A stretch of 64,000 nucleotides of DNA from Arcuatula senhousia (GCA_963971305.1 OZ020306.1:74168022-74232021); one strand, 5' to 3'; positions 45,694 through 60,205 are shown, numbered from the stretch's first letter. Notes: a model not told the origin generated them from the letters alone. Translations and numbers: made by a program.

Positions 45694-48664
45694 TAATTAG
45701 GGGTAACCCTTATCTGCACATTCCGCCAACGGTAAACCGTCTTGGTTGCGTATGAATAAAGGGTTAGTGTCAGGGTTAAGGGTTAGGGTTAGCCGGAACT
45801 TCTTTTTGAAAATTTTAATTACAAACTTTACATGCTAATATCTCAGTCATTTCTTAACCGATTTAAACGATCAAAATCGCGTTGGAAAGTATTTTTAATA
45901 AGCTTTTCAACTAAATGGAGCGGATGAGCATAGACGCTCGGATTGATTACAAAAAGAAAGAAAATAAAAATCTACTTACCCCAATCTTTTACAGAAACGG
46001 CCTTCGTCTTTCTTGTTTGTCATAATCGTCTTGTCTTGTAAATGTTCTGTAACAAAAAGGGGTAAAACGTATGAGTTATTTGCACATCCAACACTTTCGC
46101 ATGAAAAAATACGAAATTCAGGATCAATAGTTCAGGATCAATTTTGGACGAAAAGGACATTAAACCGCCCTTCGATCCCCACAAAGTCAATCGTGAATGG
46201 TTATGACAGGAAAAGGTAGTCAACAACAATATCTACGCTGTGTAAAAGTTTCATGAAGATCCATCGAGTGGTTTCAGAGTTGCGGTCGATAAGAGCTGTC
46301 CTTGGTCAACCATGGCTCATCTCCAACTTTAGCCTATAGAAGCCCCGATATCTATCTAAGCAATGTTAAACATGAATTTTACACATCTGTGTTAAGTCAC
46401 AAAGATCGTGTAAAAGTTTCATAAAGATCCCACGACAGGTGTAGATGTAATAGCAGCTTAAAAGGCTGTCATCATGTTTTGAAGTGACCACGTCATTTCA
46501 TATTCATTGTATCATTTTTGTGCGCAGGAATGCCAGTAACAAAAAGTATGCGCGTGGACTTGTTTTTTTTTTTTTTTTTTGAATTAGCTACTGATTTTTT
46601 TTCTTCCTTTTGCCTTCTCTTTCCTTCTTTTTTTTTTCTCTTTGTCCCTTTTTTGTGTTCGTTTTTTTTTCTCGGATTTTTTGCACATATTCGTCGTGCG
46701 CCCCGCCTGTAAATAACTGGTTCACTGTCTCAGCTACACGTTTGTTTTCAGTCAGGCTATTGTTTTTTGATCAAACAGGCTTTGTATTTGCGGTTTTTGT
46801 CGAATTCTGTCGCCAATTCGTTGGTATTTTCCGATCTAGAAGCTACAAGGACCCGAATGGTAAAAAAATCGCCTACATTGAGAGGAAAATCTTGTTCCTA
46901 GAAAAAAATTCCAGTCTCGCTTGTGCTCAACCGACGTACAATCCCTTTACTGTGTCCGACAGATCACGATTTGTGCCGTTTAACACATTTTACAGAACCG
47001 GGCTACCTATCGCCGATCAAAAGTTATGATGCCTCAAACTTGCATCACTTTCAGGTCCGAGTCTAGACATTGTACAAGTTAGCAATGTTCAATGAGGTAG
47101 GAAAAAGCTTACTTACCGTGTACATTTCTTTACCTAAACTAGGTCTGGAGAATGAACAATTAGCTTTACAATCATGGTTCAATTTTTAAAATCGGTCAAT
47201 TTTCGAGACGATTGGAGCTAGGAAACAGGGCGAAATAAGCGAAACATGCACCACATAGGCTAAATTTTCCGCCCCTACCCACCTCTCCCCCTTTTCCTGT
47301 GGTTCTTTAATTGTTTCGCACCCCATCCCCATATTTCATTTATCATCATCATTTCATGTTCATTGTATCATTCTTTTCATGTTCATCGCCTGTAAATAAC
47401 CTATATAGCGTTGCACGGGCGTAAAAACACCAACTCACTCACTTCTAAAATCGTATAGTGTTTTCCAACAAACAATGAAAAGTTCAGGATCAGGAACAAG
47501 TTCTGAAACACCAAAGAATAATTTTAAAAAAAAATCAGACAAAAATGTGTTTCAATGTAATGAGGCCCTATTGTTGCACAGACAGGAAGTGCACATCTTT
47601 ATCTACATTGTGTGAAAGTTTCATGAAGATCCCTTGAGTGGTTTTGCAGTAGCGGGCGATAGGAGCTGCTTTCCGTTAACCATTGCCCAACTCCATGTTT
47701 CGTTGCTGGAAACCCGGATACCACTGCGATCAAAGTTTAACATGGATTCTAGACATCTGTGATGTGTCACCAAGATTGTGTGAAAGTTTCATTAAGATCC
47801 ACTGATTGGTATAGAAGAAATTGCAGATGGAGCCTTTGTCATTCGATCACATCATCATTGCCCCTACCCACCACTCCCCCTTTTCCAGTGGTGTATCATC
47901 CCTTTCCTGTTCCTATTTTTTGTTTTTTGTTCCTATGTGTATTTTGTTCTTTTCAACTTTCGATAACTTACGGGAAGACCTACAATTAATTGGCGGTTGG
48001 TACATGTAGTTGGGTGATCGGTTTATTCTTGAAATATGGGTTTTGAAGCTTGTAGAATTGAACTTTTTTGTCACTTTTGACGAGTCACTGCTTTCTCTTG
48101 CCTTGTAACAGGAGCGTAAAAATGGTCAAATCTATAGTCTATTCAGAGTAGAGTTCAGGGAAACCATGACATTTGAGATTGTTCATAATGAACTCAATGC
48201 ATTGAAGCTGAAAAATCGGTTTTTTCGTCATTTCGCATGATACACCTAACTTGAGAACGACACAAGATAGAGACTTGCAGTTTTTTGCATCGGGTTGCCC
48301 GTTAAAAAGTACTGCCCCTACGGGGCTGATTTTTCAATTTCGTGACGATAAGAGTACGGGAACATGCCCAAATGAGCACAAATTGATATCTGCAAAGTGG
48401 TCAACATGGTAACCGTAACCCCAACCCTCCCAAAAATATTTTTTTCGAGTTTTTCATCCAAAAACTTAATACGAATCACTCATCGGTTTTCTTCCCTGAC
48501 CTCCCTGTTTCTTGATAAAAAATTCTGTAGAAAAATACGCGAAAAACACACTTTTTAAGAAAAAAGGGTTAGGGTTAGGGTTAAGGGTTAGGGTTAGGGT
48601 TAGGGTTAGGGTTAGGGTTAGAGTTAGGGTTTGGGTTAGGGTTAGGGTTAGGGTTAGGGTTAGG
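45694..48664 (+). repeat. main unit, copy 14 (subfamily B, altered tract)
   Basis: Period 2971 bp. T18 run, GTAGATGTAATAGC at ~46441, and one T fewer at ~46828 (shared with copy 9). The tract 48566-48664 is only 99 bp and lacks the GGGTCGGGG and GGGTCAG variants, so it was shortened or replaced. Confidence 0.97.
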
Positions 48665-51394
48665 TAATTAGGGGTAACCCTTATCTGCACATTCCGCCAA
48701 CGGTAAACCGTCTTGGTTGCGTATGAATAAAGGGTTAGTGTCAGGGTTAAGGGTTAGGGTTAGCCGGAACTTCTTTTTGAAAATTTTAATTACAAACTTT
48801 ACATGCTAATATCTCAGTCATTTCTTAACCGATTTAAACGATCAAAATCGCGTTGGAAAGTATTTTTAATAAGCTTTTCAACTAAATGGAGCGGATGAGC
48901 ATAGACGCTCGGATTGATTACAAAAAGAAAGAAAATAAAAATCTACTTACCCCAATCTTTTACAGAAACGGCCTTCGTCTTTCTTGTTTGTCATAATCGT
49001 CTTGTCTTGTAAATGTTCTGTAACAAAAAGGGGTAAAACGTATGAGTTATTTGCACATCCAACACTTTCGCATGAAAAAATACGAAATTCAGGATCAATA
49101 GTTCAGGATCAATTTTGGACGAAAAGGACATTAAACCGCCCTTCGATCCCCACAAAGTCAATCGTGAATGGTTATGACAGGAAAAGGTAGTCAACAACAA
49201 TATCTACGCTGTGTAAAAGTTTCATGAAGATCCATCGAGTGGTTTCAGAGTTGCGGTCGATAAGAGCTGTCCTTGGTCAACCATGGCTCATCTCCAACTT
49301 TAGCCTATAGAAGCCCCGATATCTATCTAAGCAATGTTAAACATGAATTTTACACATCTGTGTTAAGTCACAAAGATCGTGTAAAAGTTTCATAAAGATC
49401 CCACGACAGGTGTAGAAGTAATAGCAGCTTAAAAGGCTGTCATCATGTTTTGAAGTGACCACGTCATTTCATATTCATTGTATCATTTTTGTGCGCAGGA
49501 ATGCCAGTAACAAAAAGTATGCGCGTGGACTTGTTTTTTTTTTTTGTTTTTTTTTTTTTTTTTGAATTAGCTACTGATTTTTTTTCTTCCTTTTGCCTTC
49601 TCTTTCCTTCTTTTTTTTTCTCTTTGTCTCTTTTTTGTGTTCGTTTTTTTTTTCTCGGATTTTTTGCACATATTCGTCGTGCGCCCCGCCTGTAAATAAC
49701 TGGTTCACTGTCTCAGCTACACGTTTGTTTTCAGTCAGGCTATTGTTTTTTGATCAAACAGGCTTTGTATTTGCGGTTTTTGTCGAATTCTGTCGCCAAT
49801 TCGTTGGTATTTTTCCGATCTAAAAGCTACAAGGACCCGAATGGTAAAAAAATCGCCTACATTGAGAGGAAAATCTTGTTCCTAGAAAAAAATTCCAGTC
49901 TCGCTTGTGCTCAACCGACGTACAATCCCTTTACTGTGTCCGACAGATCACGATTTGTGCCGTTTAACACATTTTACAGAACCGGGCTACCTATCGCCGA
50001 TCAAAAGTTATGATGCCTCAAACTTGCATCACTTTCAGGTCCGAGTCTAGACATTGTACAAGTTAGCAATGTTCAATGAGGTAGGAAAAAGCTTACTTAC
50101 CGTGTACATTTCTTTACCTAAACTAGGTCTGGAGAATGAACAATTAGCTTTACAATCATGGTTCAATTTTTAAAATCGGTCAATTGTCGAGACGATTGGA
50201 GCAAGGAAACAGGGCGAAATAAGCGAAACATGCACCACATAGGCTAAATTTTCCGCCCCTACCCACCTCTCCCCCTTTTCCTGTGGTTCTTCAAAATTTA
50301 CCGTTCCTTTGTTTCGCACCCCATCCCCATATTTCATTTATCATCATCATTTCATGTTCATTGTATCATTCTTTTCATGTTCATCGCCTGTAAATAACCT
50401 ATATAGCGTTGCACGGGCGTAAAAACACCAACTCACTCACTTCTAAAATCGTATAGTGTTTTCCAACAAACAATGAAAAGTTCAGGATCAGGAACAAGTT
50501 CTGAAACACCAAAGAATAATTTTAAAAAAAAAATCAGACAAAAATGTGTTTCAATGTAATGAGGCCCTATTGTTGCACAGACAGGAAGTGCACATCTTTA
50601 TCTACATTGTGTGAAAGTTTCATGAAGATCCCTTGAGTGGTTTTGCAGTAGCGGGCGATAGGAGCTGCTTTCCGTTAACCATTGCCCAACTCCATGTTTC
50701 GTTGCTGGAAACCCGGATACCACTGCGATCAAAGTTTAACATGGATTCTAGACATCTGTGATGTATCACCAAGATTGTGTGAAAGTTTCATTAAGATCCA
50801 CTGATTGGTATAGAAGAAATTGCAGATGGAGCCTTTGTCATTCGATCACATCATCATTGCCCCTACCCACCACTCCCCCTTTTCCAGTGGTGTATTATCC
50901 CTTTCCTGTTCCTATTTTTTGTTTTTTGTTCCTATGTGTATTTTGTTCTTTTCAACTTTCGATAACTTACGGGAAGACCTACAATTAATTGGCGGTTGGT
51001 ACATGTAGTTGGGTGATCGGTTTATTCTTGAAATATGGGTTTTGAAGCTTGTAGAATTGAACTTTTTTGTCACTTTTGACGAGTCACTGCTTTCTCTTGC
51101 CTTGTAACAGGAGCGTAAAAATGGTCAAATCTATAGTCTATTCAGAGTAGAGTTCAGGGAAACCATGACATTTGAGATTGTTCATAATGAACTCAATGCA
51201 TTGAAGCTGAAAAATCGGTTTTTTCGTCATTTCGCATGATACACCTAACTTGAGAACGACACAAGATAGAGACTTGCAGTTTTTTGCATCGGGTTGCCCG
51301 TTAAAAAGTACTGCCCCTACGGGGCTGATTTTTCAATTTCGTGACGATAAGAGTACGGGTTAGGGTTAGGGTTAGGGTTAGGGTTAGGGTTAGG
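48665..51394 (+). repeat. main unit, copy 15 (subfamily C, right-truncated)
   Basis: Period 2730 bp. The body stops at GATAAGAGTACGGG (51359). The full unit continues AACATGCCC; here TTAGGG follows, giving a 38-bp tract. The T run is interrupted (T12 G T17, ~49534). Private changes are CAATTGTCGAG (~50183), GATCTAAAAGC (~49818) and GTATTATCC (~50893). It reverts to ATGTATCACC, as in subfamily A. Confidence 0.97.
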
Positions 51395-54300
51395 TAATTA
51401 GGGGTAACCCTTATCTGCACATTCCGCCAACGGTAAACCGTCTTGGTTGCGTATGAATAAAGGGTTAGTGTCAGGGTTAAGGGTTAGGGTTAGCCGGAAC
51501 TTCTTTTTGAAAATTTTAATTACAAACTTTACATGCTAATATCTCAGTCATTTCTTAACCGATTTAAACGATCAAAATCGCGTTGGAAAGTATTTTTAAT
51601 AAGCTTTTCAACTAAATGGAGCGGATGAGCATAGACGCTCGGATTGATTACAAAAAGAAAGAAAATAAAAATCTACTTACCCCAATCTTTTACAGAAACG
51701 GCCTTCGTCTTTCTTGTTTGTCATAATCGTCTTGTCTTGTAAATGTTCTGTAACAAAAAGGGGTAAAACGTATGAGTTATTTGCACATCCAACACTTTCG
51801 CATGAAAAAATACGAAATTCAGGATCAATAGTTTAGGATCAATTTTGGACGAAAAGGACATTAAACCGCCCTTCGATCCCCACAAAGTCAATCGTGAATG
51901 GTTATGACAGGAAAAGGTAGTCAACAACAATATCTACGCTGTGTAAAAGTTTCATGAAGATCCATCGAGTGGTTTCAGAGTTGCGGTCGATAAGAGCTGT
52001 CCTTGGTCAACCATGGCTCATCTCCAACTTTAGCCTATAGAAGCCCCGATATCTATCTAAGCAATGTTAAACATGAATTTTACACATCTGTCTTAAGTCA
52101 CAAAGATCGTGTAAAAGTTTCATAAAGATCCCACGACAGGTGTAGAAGTAATAGCAGCTTAAAAGGCTGTCATCATGTTTTGAAATGACCACGTCATTTC
52201 ATATTCATTGTATCATTTTTGTGCGCAGGAATGCCAGTAACAAAAAGTATGCGCGTTTTTTTTTTTTTTTTTTTTTTTTTTGAATTAGCTACTGATTTTT
52301 TTTCTTCCTTTTGCCTTCTCTTTCCTTCTTTTTTTTTCTCTTTGTCCCTTTTTTGTGTTCGTTTTTTTTTCTCGGATTTTTTGCACATATTCGTCGTGCG
52401 CCCCGCCTGTAAATAACTGGTTCACTGTCTCAGCTACACGTTTGTTTTCAGTCAGGCTATTGTTTTTTGATCAAACAGGCTTTGTATTTGCGGTTTTTGT
52501 CGAATTCTGTCGCCAATTCGTTGGTATTTTTCCGATCTAGAAGCTACAAGGACCCGAATGGTAAAAAAATCGCCTACATTGAGAGGAAAATCTTGTTCCT
52601 AGAAAAAAATTCCAGTCTCGCTTGTGCTCAACCGACGTACAATCCCTTTACTGTGTCCGACAGATCACGATTTGTGCCGTTTAACACATTTTACAGAACC
52701 GGGCTACCTATCGCCGATCAAAAGTTATGATGCCTCAAACTTGCATCACTTTCAGGTCCGAGTCTAGACATTGTACAAGTTAGCAATGTTCAATGAGGTA
52801 GGAAAAAGCTTACTTACCGTGTACATTTCTTTACCTAAACTAGGTCTGGAGAATGAACAATTAGCTTTACAATCATGGTTCAATTTTTAAAATCGGTCAA
52901 TTTTCGAGACGATTGGAGCAAGGAAACAGGGCGAAATAAGCGAAACATGCACCACATAGGCTATATTTTCCGCCCCTACCCACCTCTCCCCCTTTTCCTG
53001 TGGTTCTTCAAAATTTACCGTTCCTTTGTTTCGCACCCCATCCCCATATTTCATTTATCATCATCATTTCATGTTCATTGTATCATTCTTTTCATGTTCA
53101 TCGCCTGTAAATAACCTATATAGCGTTGCACGGGCGTAAAAACACCAACTCACTCACTTCTAAAATCGTATAGTGTTTTCCAACAAACAATGAAAAGTTC
53201 AGGATCAGGAACAAGTTCTGAAACACCAAAGAATAGTTTAAAAAAAAAATCAGACAAAAATGTGTTTCAATGTAATGAGGCCCTATTGTTGCACAGACAG
53301 GAAGTGCACATCTTTATCTACATTGTGTGAAAGTTTCATGAAGATCCCTTGAGTGGTTTTGCAGTAGCGGGCGATAGGAGCTGCTTTCCGTTAACCATTG
53401 CCCAACTCCATGTTTCGTTGCTGGAAACCCGGATACCACTGCGATCAAAGTTTAACATGGATTCTAGACATCTGTGATGTATCACCAAGATTGTGTGAAA
53501 GTTTCATTAAGATCCACTGATTGGTATAGAAGAAATTGCAGATGGAGCCTTTGTCATTCGATCACATCATCATTGCCCCTACCCACCACTCCCCCTTTTC
53601 CAGTGGTGTATCATCCCTTTCCTGTTCCTATTTTTTGTTTTTTGTTCCTATGTGTATTTTGTTCTTTTCAACTTTCGATAACTTACGGGAAGACCTACAA
53701 TTAATTGGCGGTTGGTACATGTAGTTGGGTGATCGGTTTATTCTTGAAATATGGGTTTTGAAGCTTGTAGAATTGAACTTTTTTGTCACTTTTGACGAGT
53801 CACTGCTTTCTCTTGCCTTGTAACAGGAGCGTAAAAATGGTCAAATCTATAGTCTATTCAGAGTAGAGTTCAGGGAAGTCATGACATTTGAGATTGTTCA
53901 TAATGAACTCAATGCATTGAAGCTGAAAAATCGGTTTTTTCGTCATTTCGCATGATACACCTAACTTGAGAACGACACAAGATAGAGACTTGCAGTTTTT
54001 TGCATCGGGTTGCCCGTTAAAAAGTACTGCCCCTACGGGGCTGATTTTTCAATTTCGTGACGATAAGAGTACGGGAACATGCCCAAATGAGCACAAATTG
54101 ATATCTGCAAAGTGGTCAACATGGTAACCGTAACCCCAACCCTCCCAAAAATATTTTTTTCGAGTTTTTCATCCAAAAACTTAATACGAATCACTCATCG
54201 GTTTTCTTCCCTGACCTCCCTGTTTCTTGATAAAAAATTCTGTAGAAAAATACGCGAAAAACACACTTTTTAAGAAAAAAGGGTTAGGGTTAGGGTTAAG

Positions 54301-54446
54301 GGTTAGGGTTAGGGTCGGGGTTAGGGTTAGGGTCAGTTTTATGGTCAGGGTTAGGGTTAAGGTTAAGGGTTAGGGTTAAGGGTTAGGGTTAGAGTTAGAA
54401 GGTTAGGGTTAGACGGTTAAGGGTTAGGGTTAAGTATCGGGTTAGG
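51395..54446 (+). repeat. main unit, copy 16 (subfamily C, long member of dimer)
   Basis: Length 3052 bp. GGACTTG before the T run is lost (GCGCG then T26). Markers are GTTTAGGATC (~51831), CTGTCTTAAG (~52088), GAAATGACC (~52183) and GGGAAGTCATGAC (~53874). The tract 54281-54446 is 166 bp, with AGACGG and AAGTATCGGG near its end. Confidence 0.97.
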
Positions 54447-57153
54447 TAATTAGGGGTAACCCTTATCTGCACATTCCGCCAACGGTAAACCGTCTTGGTT
54501 GCGTATGAATAAAGGGTTAGTGTCAGGGTTAAGGGTTAGGGTTAGCCGGAACTTCTTTTTGAAAATTTTAATTACAAACTTTACATGCTAATATCTCAGT
54601 CATTTCTTAACCGATTTAAACGATCAAAATCGCGTTGGAAAGTATTTTTAATAAGCTTTTCAACTAAATGGAGCGGATGAGCATAGACGCTCGGATTGAT
54701 TACAAAAAGAAAGAAAATAAAAATCTACTTACCCCAATCTTTTACAGAAACGGCCTTCGTCTTTCTTGTTTGTCATAATCGTCTTGTCTTGTAAATGTTC
54801 TGTAACAAAAAGGGGTAAAACGTATGAGTTATTTGCACATCCAACACTTTCGCATGAAAAAATACGAAATTCAGGATCAATAGTTCAGGATCAATTTTGG
54901 ACGAAAAGGACATTAAACCGCCCTTCGATCCCCACAAAGTCAATCGTGAATGGTTATGACAGGAAAAGGTAGTCAACAACAATATCTACGCTGTGTAAAA
55001 GTTTCATGAAGATCCATCGAGTGGTTTCAGAGTTGCGGTCGATAAGAGCTGTCCTTGGTCAACCATGGCTCATCTCCAACTTTAGCCTATAGAAGCCCCG
55101 ATATCTATCTAAGCAATGTTAAACATGAATTTTACACATCTGTCTTAAGTCACAAAGATCGTGTAAAAGTTTCATAAAGATCCCACGACAGGTGTAGAAG
55201 TAATAGCAGCTTAAAAGGCTGTCATCATGTTTTGAAGTGACCACGTCATTTCATATTCATTGTATCATTTTTGTGCGCAGGAATGCCAGTAACAAAAAGT
55301 ATGCGCGTTTTTTTTTTTTTTTTTTTTTTTGAATTAGCTACTGATTTTTTTTCTTCCTTTTGCCTTCTCTTTCCTTCTTTTTTTTTCTCTTTGTCCCTTT
55401 TTTGTGTTCGTTTTTTTTTCTCGGATTTTTTGCACATATTCGTCGTGCGCCCCGCCTGTAAATAACTGGTTCACTGTCTCAGCTACACGTTTGTTTTCAG
55501 TCAGGCTATTGTTTTTTGATCAAACAGGCTTTGTATTTGCGGTTTTTGTCGAATTCTGTCGCCAATTCGTTGGTATTTTTCCGATCTAGAAGCTACAAGG
55601 ACCCGAATGGTAAAAAAATCGCCTACATTGAGAGGAAAATCTTGTTCCTAGAAAAAAATTCCAGTCTCGCTTGTGCTCAACCGACGTACAATCCCTTTAC
55701 TGTGTCCGACAGATCACGATTTGTGCCGTTTAACACATTTTACAGAACCGGGCTACCTATCGCCGATCAAAAGTTATGATGCCTCAAACTTGCATCACTT
55801 TCAGGTCCGAGTCTAGACATTGTACAAGTTAGCAATGTTCAATGAGGTAGGAAAAAGCTTACTTACCGTGTACATTTCTTTACCTAAACTAGGTCTGGAG
55901 AATGAACAATTAGCTTTACAATCATGGTTCAATTTTTAAAATCGGTCAATTTTCGAGACGATTGGAGCAAGGAAACAGGGCGAAATAAGCAAAACATGCA
56001 CCACATAGGCTATATTTTCCGCCCCTACCCACCTCTCCCCCTTTTCCTGTGGTTCTTCAAAATTTACCGTTCCTTTGTTTCGCACCCCATCCCCATATTT
56101 CATTTATCATCATCATTTCATGTTCATTGTATCATTCTTTTCATGTTCATCGCCTGTAAATAACCTATATAGCGTTGCACGGGCGTAAAAACACCAACTC
56201 ACTCACTTCTAAAATCGTATAGTGTTTTCCAACAAACAATGAAAAGTTCAGGATCAGGAACAAGTTCTGAAACACCAAAGAATAGTTTAAAAAAAAAATC
56301 AGACAAAAATGTGTTTCAATGTAATGAGGCCCTATTGTTGCACAGACAGGAAGTGCACATCTTTATCTACATTGTGTGAAAGTTTCATGAAGATCCCTTG
56401 AGTGGTTTTGCAGTAGCGGGCGATAGGAGCTGCTTTCCGTTAACCATTGCCCAACTCCATGTTTCGTTGCTGGAAACCCGGATACCACTGCGATCAAAGT
56501 TTAACATGGATTCTAGACATCTGTGATGTATCACCAAGATTGTGTGAAAGTTTCATTAAGATCCACTGATTGGTATAGAAGAAATTGCAGATGGAGCCTT
56601 TGTCATTCGATCACATCATCATTGCCCCTACCCACCACTCCCCCTTTTCCAGTGGTGTATCATCCCTTTCCTGTTCCTATTTTTTGTTTTTTGTTCCTAT
56701 GTGTATTTTGTTCTTTTCAACTTTCGATAACTTACGGGAAGACCTACAATTAATTGGCGGTTGGTACATGTAGTTGGGTGATCGGTTTATTCTTGAAATA
56801 TGGGTTTTGAAGCTTGTAGAATTGAACTTTTTTGTCACTTTTGACGAGTCACTGCTTTCTCTTGCCTTGTAACAGGAGCGTAAAAATGGTCAAATCTATA
56901 GTCTATTCAGAGTAGAGTTCAGGGAAACCATGACATTTGAGATTGTTCATAATGAACTCAATGCATTGAAGCTGAAAAATCGGTTTTTTCGTCATTTCGC
57001 ATGATACACCTAACTTGAGAACGACACAAGATAGAGACTTGCAGTTTTTTGCATCGGGTTGCCCGTTAAAAAGTACTGCCCCTACGGGGCTGATTTTTCA
57101 ATTTCGTGACGATAAGAGTACGGGTTAGGGTTAGGGTTAGGGTTAGGGTTAGG
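54447..57153 (+). repeat. main unit, copy 17 (subfamily C, short member of dimer)
   Basis: Length 2707 bp. Same right truncation at GAGTACGGG as copy 15, with a 32-bp pure TTAGGG tract (57122-57153). T23 run. AATAAGCAAAACATG at ~55984 marks it, shared with copy 19. Confidence 0.97.
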
Positions 57154-60100
57154 TAATTAGGGGTAACCCTTATCTGCACATTCCGCCAACGGTAAACCGT
57201 CTTGGTTGCGTATGAATAAAGGGTTAGTGTCAGGGTTAAGGGTTAGGGTTAGCCGGAACTTCTTTTTGAAAATTTTAATTACAAACTTTACATGCTAATA
57301 TCTCAGTCATTTCTTAACCGATTTAAACGATCAAAATCGCGTTGGAAAGTATTTTTAATAAGCTTTTCAACTAAATGGAGCGGATGAGCATAGACGCTCG
57401 GATTGATTACAAAAAGAAAGAAAATAAAAATCTACTTACCCCAATCTTTTACAGAAACGGCCTTCGTCTTTCTTGTTTGTCATAATCGTCTTGTCTTGTA
57501 AATGTTCTGTAACAAAAAGGGGTAAAACGTATGAGTTATTTGCACATCCAACACTTTCGCATGAAAAAATACGAAATTCAGGATCAATAGTTTAGGATCA
57601 ATTTTGGACGAAAAGGACATTAAACCGCCCTTCGATCCCCACAAAGTCAATCGTGAATGGTTATGACAGGAAAAGGTAGTCAACAACAATATCTACGCTG
57701 TGTAAAAGTTTCATGAAGATCCATCGAGTGGTTTCAGAGTTGCGGTCGATAAGAGCTGTCCTTGGTCAACCATGGCTCATCTCCAACTTTAGCCTATAGA
57801 AGCCCCGATATCTATCTAAGCAATGTTAAACATGAATTTTACACATCTGTCTTAAGTCACAAAGATCGTGTAAAAGTTTCATAAAGATCCCACGACAGGT
57901 GTAGAAGTAATAGCAGCTTAAAAGGCTGTCATCATGTTTTGAAATGACCACGTCATTTCATATTCATTGTATCATTTTTGTGCGCAGGAATGCCAGTAAC
58001 AAAAAGTATGCGCGTTTTTTTTTTTTTTTTTTTTTTTTTTGAATTAGCTACTGATTTTTTTTCTTCCTTTTGCCTTCTCTTTCCTTCTTTTTTTTTCTCT
58101 TTGTCCCTTTTTTGTGTTCGTTTTTTTTTCTCGGATTTTTTGCACATATTCGTCGTGCGCCCCGCCTGTAAATAACTGGTTCACTGTCTCAGCTACACGT
58201 TTGTTTTCAGTCAGGCTATTGTTTTTTGATCAAACAGGCTTTGTATTTGCGGTTTTTGTCGAATTCTGTCGCCAATTCGTTGGTATTTTTCCGATCTAGA
58301 AGCTACAAGGACCCGAATGGTAAAAAAATCGCCTACATTGAGAGGAAAATCTTGTTCCTAGAAAAAAATTCCAGTCTCGCTTGTGCTCAACCGACGTACA
58401 ATCCCTTTACTGTGTCCGACAGATCACGATTTGTGCCGTTTAACACATTTTACAGAACCGGGCTACCTATCGCCGATCAAAAGTTATGATGCCTCAAACT
58501 TGCATCACTTTCAGGTCCGAGTCTAGACATTGTACAAGTTAGCAATGTTCAATGAGGTAGGAAAAAGCTTACTTACCGTGTACATTTCTTTACCTAAACT
58601 AGGTCTGGAGAATGAACAATTAGCTTTACAATCATGGTTCAATTTTTAAAATCGGTCAATTTTCGAGACGATTGGAGCAAGGAAACAGGGCGAAATAAGC
58701 GAAACATGCACCACATAGGCTATATTTTCCGCCCCTACCCACCTCTCCCCCTTTTCCTGTGGTTCTTCAAAATTTACCGTTCCTTTGTTTCGCACCCCAT
58801 CCCCATATTTCATTTATCATCATCATTTCATGTTCATTGTATCATTCTTTTCATGTTCATCGCCTGTAAATAACCTATATAGCGTTGCACGGGCGTAAAA
58901 ACACCAACTCACTCACTTCTAAAATCGTATAGTGTTTTCCAACAAACAATGAAAAGTTCAGGATCAGGAACAAGTTCTGAAACACCAAAGAATAGTTTAA
59001 AAAAAAAATCAGACAAAAATGTGTTTCAATGTAATGAGGCCCTATTGTTGCACAGACAGGAAGTGCACATCTTTATCTACATTGTGTGAAAGTTTCATGA
59101 AGATCCCTTGAGTGGTTTTGCAGTAGCGGGCGATAGGAGCTGCTTTCCGTTAACCATTGCCCAACTCCATGTTTCGTTGCTGGAAACCCGGATACCACTG
59201 CGATCAAAGTTTAACATGGATTCTAGACATCTGTGATGTATCACCAAGATTGTGTGAAAGTTTCATTAAGATCCACTGATTGGTATAGAAGAAATTGCAG
59301 ATGGAGCCTTTGTCATTCGATCACATCATCATTGCCCCTACCCACCACTCCCCCTTTTCCAGTGGTGTATCATCCCTTTCCTGTTCCTATTTTTTGTTTT
59401 TTGTTCCTATGTGTATTTTGTTCTTTTCAACTTTCGATAACTTACGGGAAGACCTACAATTAATTGGCGGTTGGTACATGTAGTTGGGTGATCGGTTTAT
59501 TCTTGAAATATGGGTTTTGAAGCTTGTAGAATTGAACTTTTTTGTCACTTTTGACGAGTCACTGCTTTCTCTTGCCTTGTAACAGGAGCGTAAAAATGGT
59601 CAAATCTATAGTCTATTCAGAGTAGAGTTCAGGGAAGTCATGACATTTGAGATTGTTCATAATGAACTCAATGCATTGAAGCTGAAAAATCGGTTTTTTC
59701 GTCATTTCGCATGATACACCTAACTTGAGAACGACACAAGATAGAGACTTGCAGTTTTTTGCATCGGGTTGCCCGTTAAAAAGTACTGCCCCTACGGGGC
59801 TGATTTTTCAATTTCGTGACGATAAGAGTACGGGAACATGCCCAAATGAGCACAAATTGATATCTGCAAAGTGGTCAACATGGTAACCGTAACCCCAACC
59901 CTCCCAAAAATATTTTTTTCGAGTTTTTCATCCAAAAACTTAATACGAATCACTCATCGGTTTTCTTCCCTGACCTCCCTGTTTCTTGATAAAAAATTCT
60001 GTAGAAAAATACGCGAAAAACACACTTTTTAAGAAAAAAGGGTTAGGGTTAGGGTTAAGGGTTAGGGTTAGGGTCGGGGTTAGGGTTAGGGTCAGTTTTA

Positions 60101-60205
60101 TGGTCAGGGTTAGGGTTAAGGTTAAGGGTTAGGGTTAAGGGTTAGGGTTAGAGTTAGAAGGTTAGGGTTAGACGGTTAAGGGTTAGGGTTAAGTATCGGG
60201 TTAGG
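57154..60205 (+). repeat. main unit, copy 18 (subfamily C, long member of dimer)
   Basis: Length 3052 bp, exactly 5759 bp after copy 16. It carries the same markers: GTTTAGGATC, GAAATGACC, GGGAAGTCATGAC, T26, and a 166-bp tract at 60040-60205. Confidence 0.97.
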
